NCBI RefSeq assembly: GCF_040958095.1
Contig: NC_091227.1
Span: forward strand, 18,791,210-18,855,209
Direction of reading: 5' to 3'
DNA length: 64,000 bases
DNA from: Procambarus clarkii
Taxonomy: Eukaryota > Arthropoda > Malacostraca > Decapoda > Cambaridae
Part shown: positions 54,961 through 64,000 of the stretch, piece by piece
Position numbering within the stretch: position 1 is the first letter of the stretch
Layout of the letters: each line of letters begins with the position of its first letter
Notes under the pieces: generated by a model
Seen by the model: the letters and a program-made list of their open reading frames with translations, nothing else
What the model was told of the DNA's origin: nothing
Database searches by the model: none
Translations under genes and position numbers: made by a program

Positions 54961-56470
54961 GAACGAATGCACATGTACACTTTCAAATGAATTAAGATAC
55001 CTTGAGATACACAATGACTTAGTTTAAATAGTTTAAACACATTATGGTACTGATTTTGACATGCTGATGTCTGGAAGGGAGAGGGGGTGTGGGGGTTATT
55101 GTCTGAGGTGGAGGACCAGAGGAGGGGGTCAGTGGAAGGATGGTGGCTGGAGGGATGCCATTGTTCTAATGGTTATGAAAACAATTTTTGATGGCAGGAA
55201 TTCAGTGGGTGTGTACTTCACCCGCACCATCATCATACTGTGCCCTGCTACAACACCACCCCCACTCCACCCATGCTGTGTGGGGCGTATTACACATTAT
55301 GGGATAACTGACTGTCTGTCCATTCCTGTCTGCTCGTTATGCTGCCCTTCCTTTTGAAAATTCTCTGCTTTATCGACTTCCTTCAAGACCACACGTTAGC
55401 CTCTTGATCACGCCCTCTTACCACTCTCAGGGAGCCGGCTCTTCTATACAATAGTTACCACTCAGTCCCCAAGGTGAAAGAGTGTCCGGGCATATGACTT
55501 GTTACGTGTACTTATTTGCGATTCGTTTGGGCTGTCACGTGTGGTGATTAGTGTTGGGTAAGGCTAGGCCAGGTCAGACTAGGCTAGGTAAAGCTAGGCC
55601 AGGTCAGGTCTGGCCAGGTCAGGTCTGGTCAGGTCTGGCTAGGCCAGGTCAGGCCAGGCCAGGCTAGGCAGGGTGAGAGAAGTAAAGCGGCAGGTACTTA
55701 CGTTTCCGAGAAAGTAGCGGCGGTAGTATATTGTTGATTTAGATTCGACGACATCCTGAAGCTAGTAGGTGGCGGCCTCATCGCTCTCGACCTTCTTGTT
55801 GTTGTAGGGGATACGAGGCACACCCAATATCCCCCTTACATTGATCACATCGCACACTAATATTTTTACTATTTCGGACACCAGATTTGTCTCTTTCGTA
55901 TATGTATAATTGTTCAATATTAAAACCACAATAGAATGCTCTAAGTACTTTCGTATATTAATACATCTTCAGAAGGAATGGTTCGCTCTGAAGATGTATT
56001 AATATAAGAAAGTACTAAAGGAAATTCCTGTTTCAATTCTTCCTCCGTGGTCTGACACTCTTATTATATATTGTATATACTGAATTATATATACTATGCT
56101 TATATAATATATACTGAAATATTGTTACATTTAACGTATGAAACAAAGTATATATCTGTATTTTTAATAAAATATAAAACATTAATATTTATCAACGTAT
56201 CTATGTGAATTACATAATTTATCAGTATTGTACAGCCTGTGATCTCCACCTGGCTGGCCACTGATACCTAAGTAGCTTTCATGTGTCCGGACACCGGCGA
56301 TAGGATTGTATTATTTAACTTTAAAGAGAGAGATATTTCTTGAAATGTTGTCACATTAACGTCTACATCTTCCTTCTTTCTGACATATAGATTTTAAGGT
56401 TAATTAGCATATATGGAAATAAATTACACAATTTATAGGCTGGTGTGAAGGGCTTCACACTTTTAGAGCA
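54961..56470. other. Intergenic with CAGGTCAGG-type tandem and hairpin
   Basis: A short-unit tandem of aggccaggtcaggtctgg-like words lies at 55555-55676 and a 30-bp-arm hairpin at 55944-56016. The rest is AT-rich; no gene recognised. Confidence 0.5.
55944..56016. repeat. 30-bp-arm hairpin
   Basis: 55944-55973 pairs with 55987-56016 with one mismatch (C versus A near arm position 9); loop of 13 bases. Confidence 0.9.
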
Positions 56471-56569
56471 AGCCATCAAGAAACTGTACAGTATCAAATG
56501 CATATATCTTCGCTTTCACTTCAGTTATATTTATGACAAGTATTTAAAGTGTAGCTTATATTTCTGCCT

Positions 56570-57340
56570 TTCTGTTGACATAGAAAACTTTCGTTTATTA
56601 CATTATCTAGATAAAATTAGCATTGATCTTCAAAAGGTTGTAGTTGTAACTTCCATTATAAACAACATTATTATTGCAAACAGTAGGAGTTTCAAAGTCT
56701 CATTTGTATGGATACCTTCTCATATAGGTGTTGTCCAGCATGATGACACAAACAAGGCAGCTAAAACTGAATGTGATAAGCCTGAAGTTGAGTGGGATAT
56801 GGGCATTCCAATCTCTTCTGTCAAAGCCGCAATATTTTAGGAAATTAGGGAAGACAGAAGAGCAGTCACTGACACACAAAAGCCAGAAAGCAAGAGTATA
56901 TAGAGCTATGACATGTTTATGTGCCTCTGTAACCTTTTCCACTACCGCCCACAAGATGATATATGGGGTGCATAATTAATGAACTAAACTAGGTAAACAT
57001 GTTTAGAATCGAGAATTATATGAACGGACAGCATAAAACTTCCACTAGTGTCACAATGACAGTGTGACATTGTAATTGCCAGAATTAGGCTAGGATATTG
57101 ATATGTATCGCAGGTGGCTGCAGGTAATGAATAGCCCCCAATGGTGAATATTCCAATTGTAAACTATGTGAACAAGAGCTGGGACATACTCACCAACACT
57201 ATATCTGTGATTGCCCTGTTATAAGTGACTTCAGACCAAATGGTATAAGGTACTTTGAACTCTGTAATTACTTCATACACTTAGGAATATTGGAAGATAT
57301 TCTTATGCTGTACCCGGATTTTGCTAACGGAGGCTAATAG
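56570..57340 (+). pseudogene. LINE ORF2 C-terminal remnant (RNase H and zinc end)
   Basis: Reading through frame breaks: VSFVWIPSHIGVVQHDD, NKAAKTECDKPEVEWDMGIP, then a stop, and further on CKLCEQELGHTHQHYICDCP followed by YFIHLGILEDILMLYPDF and a stop. The WIPSHIG block is the end of a retrotransposon RNase H; C-x2-C...H-x4-C resembles the zinc-type end. It differs from the element at 49530-50950, so it is a second LINE family. Confidence 0.7.
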
Positions 57341-58224
57341 ATCAGCCTTATATTTTATGTTCTCACCTGATTGTTACCTTAAGGTAGGCCCGTAAGTGGT
57401 AGTCCTCTTGAACCATTAACAGTATCAATAGATGATACTGGAGATCTGTGGAGGTGCGACTGGACCCTGCGTGACGGGAGATGTATCCCTTGTTTCTTGT
57501 GATTGATTGATGAGGATTAAGCCACCCAAAAGGTAGCACGGGCATGAATAGCCCGTAAGTGGTGTTCTTGTTAGTCACAGTTGATTTTTTTTTTATTGAG
57601 GCTGGTATTTTATCCCCTGATTCCATGTATAACTAACCATCCTGTGAGATGGGAATATTTAATGAACTTATAGCTAGTTTTTGATATACACTGTGTAATC
57701 TTTCATATAGAATAGGGTAGCAGCACATTACTGTGTATACCTAAGCTTGTTAATAATAACAAAAAAAAAGTTAGTTTCTATCGATAGGGAGAGCGATGGT
57801 TCAAAAATCCTCCTTTAAAATATGAATATCTTTCCTATCTCACTAAGATCTTGTAGCGAGTAGATTATCCCAATAATATACTCGCTCCAAATGCATTGTT
57901 AATATTCCTGTCAACCTTTGGAGATGAATGAGGTTAAGCTTAAAGATGCTGGCCAGCTTAACCTCCACAAGGTCAACTAGGCGAGTACACAATCCCGAGG
58001 GTGATGACCACAGAATAAGATCCTGTGGAACCCTCACGCACCTTCCCACAACCAAGTATTTAACAAGGACAGCTCTTTGGTCCCGCCTCTCGACTGGTGT
58101 AAAGATGCTTGAGCCTATTGGGCTCTTTATCATATCTACATTTCAAACGGTACAGAGTCAGCCTCCTCCACATCACTGCCTAATGCACTCCGATAACTAC
58201 TGACACTGAAATCTTTACAATATG
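57341..58224. other. Intergenic with LINE-B end in reverse
   Basis: 57505-57560 is the inverted ttcatgcccgtgccacctct-type repeat. 57958-58212 is a rearranged reverse LINE-B end (tttggtcccgcctctcgact, ctccacatcactgcctaatg). No gene. Confidence 0.6.
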
Positions 58225-58227
58225 GTG

Positions 58228-58345
58228 GCTCGCCCAACCACTTGGGGTGGACGGTAGAGCGACGGTCACTCTGAACGCAGACCTGCATGAAATCTCCAAG
58301 TGGTTGGGGGACCATTACCCCCCCCCCCACGGTCACATTCATCAT
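58228..58345 (+). mobile_element. SINE-3 fragment
   Basis: caaccacttggggtggacgg, tagagcgacggtcactctga, caagtggttgggggaccatt. Confidence 0.6.
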
Positions 58346-58476
58346 TCTGATGAGTTTGTAGCTCATGTCCCTATATTGGCATCGTTCCCTTTGAATATCC
58401 AGAGAGCCGGGAAGAGAACACGGCACTTAGTGCCTTGGATAATTACTTGGCCCCCCTTCTGGTGGATATATTAGGC

Positions 58477-58527
58477 CCTCTTGGTAATCCTAACCAGCAT
58501 GTATGCTAGTTTAGGATTACCAAGAGG
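58477..58527. repeat. 17-bp perfect hairpin
   Basis: 58477-58493 (CCTCTTGGTAATCCTAA) is the exact inverse of 58511-58527; loop 17 bases. Confidence 0.9.
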
Positions 58528-61109
58528 ACCACCACCTCGCCGCGCTGGTTTCAGGTCTCCGTTGATGCAACTTAGTTCCCTCTGTTTATTATACAAGTAA
58601 TCGGGAATATAGTATAAATTGTGCCGACAGCTTCGGCGGGTAGGCGGTTCCATGCGTTTAAACCCTATGGGGTAAAGTCCCTTGCTTCAAGCAGTTGTCC
58701 CCCGTTTATGCGTCATTACATTGGACCTTGAAGTTTGTAAAATACTGAAGTTGAAGGAAAATATCAATCATGTGGCTCAAACGTGGGAACTATCAACCAA
58801 TTTGTGAGACTGAAGAAATATTTTCCAATCATTGATACAGAAGGTAAGGTTATCCTCAAAAGAAGGCACCAAACCGGGAAGGCTGTGTAGCACCATCAAA
58901 TGTAATTACCAAGTTACGTGGCACAGGAGCGGGGCTGTAAGTTCACTACGGGCTCACCATAGCCAGTGCTACTTGAACATTTTGTTCCCAGTAGCTGAAT
59001 ATTCAACACCAATGTCATTACGGTATAACCGGAAACGAGGCCTCAGCCTCCGGCTTCTCTGCAGACCAGTGCAACCTCTTAGGTTGTCTACTTGTGGAGG
59101 TAATGGGTGGTTTTATAGCCCCTTTTATGTGAAAGAAAACTAGGGTCATTGCAGTAGGGCTGTCCCACCGAGGAACAGACTTCGTACCGTCATGTCTTGC
59201 CAAGAGTTAACCTAGTGCCTTTAACACCCATAAAGAAATTATCAAAAAAAGATAAGTATCAAAGAAAGCACCAAGCCGGGAAGGCTATGTAGCACCCATG
59301 ATAAATTTAAAGCTCCAGTGGCGTTACTAAAGATTGGAGGAAGGGTAAGTCAGTCTAGCTTGGAACTAGATTCTAGTCTATGAACACCAAACTATACCAG
59401 ACCATCCAGGTTGTGGGTTCAGGATAGCATCATCCAACTTAAGAGACTGGGCCGCGAGAACATTGCGCCCAGTAGTGTAAATCACGTTTTATTCAATAAG
59501 GAAGGTTGGATGATTATGTTGCCAGTGATGTCTACTTTCAATATTAAATTGCCAAGCAAGTAAAAAAGCGAGCTCTTCCGTCAGAATTATATTGTGCTAC
59601 CCAACTCCCAATACATGTACTCAAGCCGTACAATTTCTAATCATGGTTATATTGAACGCATATTTTTACTACAATATACCTTGAATTAATCCTATTTTCT
59701 TCAATGTACCCGTTAACTTTTTTTCAACTTTTGCTAGAAATTACTTACCCGTTACATTAAGGACTTGCCCGGAATGCTATGCGAGCTAGTGGCTTTACAA
59801 GAATTAAAAAACCATCAATGCTATGTACTCTTAAACCCAATATACCTTGTATGTGTGTATGTAAATAAAGAGACCAAATGGTGACTGGCAGTGCATACTT
59901 AAATTTCGGTTTTGCCCCGAAGGGCGAGTTTATTGGGCAGCGCCACTCATCCTGTGAGTGAACACACCGCCATAGCAGCATTTACAATATTCCAATAGGA
60001 AGAAAACCCGCTGGGTTGTTCATCCTGTCACTTTTACCCAGGCACAGCTGGGACTGTCAATGAAGCTTCCCTTGAACAATAATTTTGTCAACCCTTAAAA
60101 TCTTACACAAAATTCCCCCCCATTTTGCACCCGCAAGATTAAGAGATTCGACAAATATTGTTTTCCCAACTCAAACAATATGGGGTTTGTTATGCAACAT
60201 TTCTAATTACCGATTTTCACACACTGGTAGCGGTCAAGGCGGTGTCACTCAAGACTCTGCAAGTCTTCTAAATTGTTTCCATTGTGAATCTCCATGGATA
60301 TTTGTATCCAAGAGGGATTATTGCTATTGCCGATGTGCCTGCGGCCACCTCTTCTTCCATATTTATTGGGAGTGCCAGCAGCAACCATACTGTATCATCG
60401 TATAGATTCATTGATTTGTCTTTGTTACCGTTTCACGATGATATTGCCTGATAACGCCACTAATTTGTGGAAGAGTCTTGGGTATGAAGTATTCAATACT
60501 GTTTCCTTCAGCGCTCAGCACATCTGGGCGCTCACTTCCAACATGGAAAGGGATCCACAGAAATTTAAAGACTTCCCTTATTGGTGAACTTGATTTGAGC
60601 GATTATCAAGATTTTCTGCCCGATTTTTACCAAGACTGTAGCGCTGCTTGTGAATCTTCATTAGCGTTTCGGGCAAGGACTCTTAAACGCCCTAATAATT
60701 GCAGTTAGCTCTGCGTTGAAGAGGCGTAGTTATCAATAAGGGCTTTTTCCATATTCGCGTTGAAACGCATTCCTAATTAGAGTATGCTGCTCCATCCATG
60801 CTATTGACAGGATTTGATGACCAAATGGTGTACATTTGATCCAAGTAATTTCCGGCTTCTTTATAGTGGGTCGTTTCATTCCGTCGTAAATGTTCCAGAG
60901 ACTATCTTCGTTGCCGTCCCTTGTCTGGCTGTAGTTGGCCTGACCTGGGTACGAGAGCAAGTCAACATTAGCAATGTCAGGTTTAAAACCGTTACTATTC
61001 CATTTTTTTATCTTTACGTGAATGCAGTTTGTTAAGCCTACGTTAGACACTAGCAACCTTCACTAGCGCCTACAGGATTTATGTAGGGTGTACAACTAGG
61101 CAAGAGGTG
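58528..61109. other. Intergenic, repeat scraps, no gene
   Basis: Fragments at 58860-58895 and 59269-59300 share aggcaccaaaccgggaaggct-like wording with each other and with 49556. 58945-58975 matches 9796-9830. 59757-59805 is a SINE-2 tail scrap (ggacttgcccggaatgctat). Open frames of 70-107 codons at 60085-61056 have no recognisable content. Confidence 0.5.
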
Positions 61110-61140
61110 TATGGGGGGGGGTCAACTACCCCCCCCCATA
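61110..61140. repeat. G-run/C-run inverted repeat
   Basis: 61110-61122 (tat, nine G, t) pairs perfectly with 61128-61140 across a 5-base loop (caact). Confidence 0.9.
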
Positions 61141-62205
61141 TGATTGTTATGGGGTCCACTACCGCAATATAAATATGAACAAAGGACTTACGCAGATGTA
61201 CAAAAGCTTTAGACTTGAATGTTGGAATATTTTAACAAGACCAAAGTAGGAAACATTAATGTGCAAATATTTAAGCGAGAAAATTATAAATTAACAATTT
61301 ATGAAACCGATCGACAATTTTTAAATGCATTGTTTAAACAAGGGAAACTAGTAACAAAATGGTATAGTACATACATGCACGCCCGCCAATTAACTTTGAC
61401 GTTCTGTGGTCAATGTGGAGGGGGTGGGGTGGGGGGGGGGGTAAACGCCTAACATTCGTCACCTGACAACTCCCCAGCCTGTAGTTGACCCATCTAACCT
61501 TAACGCTTTAACCTACATCTTGTGACATTTATGGGGTATAAATATTGGGAGACTCATGACAGTTACTTTAAACAACTAATAGGCGGTAGTGGACCCCATA
61601 CCCCATCAAACAGGCGGTTGTATAAACTATATAATGTTTGGCGAAGGTACCACTTATGTAACAACTTTGATTGCATATAATTTACTGAGAAGTACTAAGA
61701 TGTCTCCCAAGTGCTAACCTGTAACAGGATGTACTGTAGAATAGCCGTTTAAATCATGGGTTGAAACATTAGCCAATACAAACTGGATAATTTTTTTTTT
61801 AATTATTTCAGCAAAGGGCATTTATCTATCAATATTTGTCATCTTGGCTGACGACTTCAAATCTTATTAAGCCTTAAAATATACGACAGGACGTCTCATT
61901 ACCGTTGATGGTTAAAAAAATATTGACATCCTTAAGTTTAACATATCCTGGTTAAGGTTTGTAGAAAATTTTACTAGTTATATCTAGCTTGCCAAGTATT
62001 TATACTATTAAAACTTAATTTTTTTAACTAGTAACCCCACTGAATTACAGAAATTTTTTATATAAAACCGATTGAAGCCAGACGTTAAGAGCTAACCTCT
62101 CGCATGATCCAGGTGAGCGCGTCAGGAGCCAGGATGAGTCTGCTATAGTGCCACACGCACCATTATCCGCACTTCCCCCGATTCGTTAAGACAAATCTGA
62201 AATAT
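61141..62205. other. AT-rich intergenic sequence
   Basis: The 77-codon frame at 61219-61452 is unrecognised and ends in a G-run, so it is not called a gene. Nothing else seen. Confidence 0.45.
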
Positions 62206-62578
62206 TTGTTTTCCCCCAGAAAAAGGAAGCGGGGGACGCAGCAAAGAGCAGGGGGGATGGGGAGGGCGGGATGCACAAGTGGGAAAGGGAAGGGGGTGGG
62301 GGCCGCAGCAAACGGCAAGGAAGGAGGAGGGAGGGGACGCAGCGAAAGGAGGGAGGGGCCGCAGCAAAGGGCAGGGGAGGAGGGGGGACGGAGCAAAAGG
62401 CAGGGGAGGAGGAGGGGGGGGGGAGACGCAGCAAAGGGCAAGGGGAGGGAGGGGGGCGCAGCAAAGGGCAAGGGGAGGGAGGGGGGGCGCAGCAAAGGGC
62501 AAGGGGAGGGAGGGGGGCGCAGCAAAGGGAAGGGGGGAGGAGGGGGGACGCAACATGCGGGAAAGGGAGGTTGGTCCC
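62206..62578. repeat. G-rich minisatellite (gcagcaaagggcaaggggag units)
   Basis: Units of about 27-30 bases, cleanest at 62425-62540 and looser upstream. Frames on both strands (PLPPLALCCAPPS-type or GREGGRSKGQG-type) derive from the repeat. Confidence 0.85.
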
Positions 62579-63489
62579 CCCCCACATACAGCTCAACTTC
62601 AAGAGACGAAGCTGAACTGTATACCAAAAGTGAGGTAAAACAACACTGAAGTGTTGTGTGTCTCATCGTCACTTTTATACCCAGCAGCCAACCAAACCCG
62701 GCCGCTGATTGGTCGACATTCACCCTAAACCTCACTCCCATTGGTTAACATTTTGCGAGTGTGAAGTGTCAGTTAACAATGGTCAACAGCCACCCCTGCA
62801 CTTCCACAAATACGAACGTGTCTCTAATAAACCAATAATGATGCCCAGCTTGAATGTTTGAAGTTGTTAATTTCAAAATCTAGTTCACAAACCAAATACA
62901 ACAATCTATTGTAAATGTTGCAACAGAACAACAGGTACAACAGAGCAACATTTGGGATTTGGTCGGCAGTGAAGTAGTAATCGTCCGTCAGTCAAGAACT
63001 GTTAATGACCGCTCCACAACTACAATATACAATATATGCAATAACAAAATAACAAACCCAACAACCCAAAGTTCCTGACACAACATTGGATGATGTTAAA
63101 TATTTGCTTTCAACTGACTTAAGATATTGCTCGTTAATGACAAACTAAGTGATTTTAACTTATTGAAGTGTGAACATTTATGCTTCATAATAACTATTAA
63201 CGTCCAAGATAACATTGTCCAGAATATCTTTCTACACAAGTGTCGTCCTCGACGATCACCAAGTGATGCCGGACGGGTCCTCGGTGCTCCTCGAGCGTCT
63301 GGAGTATAAGTCTCAAGACGAGTCTTACAGGACATCAGGCGGGTCCCAGCTCCTTCTTACACGCCCTCTACAGCTCCAGCCTCTTCAGTTCTGCCTGTTA
63401 GAGCTGTATGTTTACCTTGAGATTTATAAGCTTATAACTGTCTTATCATAACCTCCACCTCAGACGCCCAGAGCCAGACAGTAAACCCC
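62579..63489. other. Unique sequence with inverted CCAAT boxes
   Basis: ctgattggtc at 62705-62714 and cccattggtt at 62737-62746 are inverted CCAAT boxes that could suit a minus-strand promoter, but no minus-strand exon was recognised below them. The short frames at 63096-63451 have no family resemblance. Confidence 0.35.
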
Positions 63490-63655
63490 TGACGTGGTTT
63501 ACAAGGACAGGCCCCCGACGTGGGTTACAAGGACAGGCCCCCGACGTGGGTTACAAGGGATGCCCCGGACCTTGTTCACAAGGACAGGCCTCCGACGTGT
63601 GTTACAAGAGCAGGCCACTGACGTGGTTTACACGGACAGGCCCCTGACGTGGGTT
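63488..63655. repeat. 26-bp minisatellite, about six copies
   Basis: Unit gacgtgggttacaaggacag plus gccccc; the first spacings are exactly 26 and later copies are diverged. Confidence 0.85.
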
Positions 63656-64000
63656 AAGAATGGAAGGCTTTCGACACAAGCTTAAAAGGGAGGAGCTAAA
63701 TGCACTCTGCCTTTACCTAGTCTTACTCGATCCACCAATTGAAGCATGTTATTTGGTCATGCGAGTGTATAACCTTCAGTGATAGCGCCTCTCCGGGCCG
63801 CATTCGTCCTCACAGCGAGGGCCAGATGTACGAGGGCTCTTATCAGTGGGTTGGCAAGTGTAGTTAATTACTAAACCTGGTTTTGATGAAATGCTGGGAT
63901 ATCGTGGTCATGTATCCACTCCTCACTCGGCCTCCGTCGCCATCAGGCTGCCTGTCACAGCCTCCCATCAGAACAGGGAATACAAATTACCACTTATGGT
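63656..64000. other. Unique sequence to the window end
   Basis: No gene or repeat recognised. Confidence 0.4.

Noticed and set aside
55555-55676. Short direct repeats that might suggest a CRISPR array
   Set aside because: Units are contiguous and variable with no spacers, and the genome is eukaryotic.
62143-62741. Pro/Leu/Cys-rich frames up to 192 residues
   Set aside because: These come from the G-rich minisatellite; frames are open on both strands and lack splice or start support.
63215-63451. Possible exon with non-repetitive residues
   Set aside because: No convincing splice sites or known domain; length is within chance for this composition.

Overview
The window looks like a stretch of a decapod crustacean genome, probably a crayfish. 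This is inferred from three things: a split, GT-AG spliced arthropod-type glypican gene, several tRNA-derived SINE families and CR1-like LINE tails of the kind seen in decapods, and a very high load of (AC)n, (AG)n and minisatellite DNA. There are no operons, ribosome binding sites, CRISPR arrays or phage features.

Layout. Positions 1-25,500 are repeat DNA with no supportable host gene. They hold tRNA-headed SINEs, 3' ends of two LINE families (called LINE-A and LINE-B here), long (GT)n/(CT)n tracts, and at least seven minisatellite arrays between 10 and 21 kb. At about 25.1 kb the sequence becomes AT-rich and much less repetitive. Positions 25,560-37,682 carry nine consecutive coding exons of a glypican of the GPC4/6 - Dally-like type on the + strand. 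They encode 609 residues with 13 of the family's 14 conserved cysteines, an RSKR convertase site, five Ser-Gly heparan-sulfate attachment dipeptides and a hydrophobic GPI-anchor tail. The first exon (signal peptide and first cysteine) was not found and probably lies upstream of the window. Glypican introns carry TTAA-flanked transposons, LINE remnants and hairpins. Positions 37,683 to about 41,100 are AT-rich probable 3' UTR and downstream DNA.

Positions 42,850-44,750 hold a decaying ~190-bp satellite-like repeat. Positions 45,287-48,398 contain a small four-exon structure with strong splice sites, all three introns in phase 1, and one open frame predicting a 71-residue protein I do not recognise. 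This is the best candidate for something undescribed. It could equally be a spliced long non-coding RNA.

Positions 49,000-57,350 are a transposon graveyard: LINE reverse transcriptase and RNase H fragments, two Tigger/pogo fragments in opposite orientations, and a second copy of the TTAA element. Positions 57,350-64,000 hold SINE and LINE fragments, hairpins and GC-rich minisatellites. No convincing gene was found there.

The glypican would act at the cell surface as a heparan-sulfate co-receptor (known for the family in Wnt, Hedgehog and BMP signalling). No functional link to the small gene downstream is visible.
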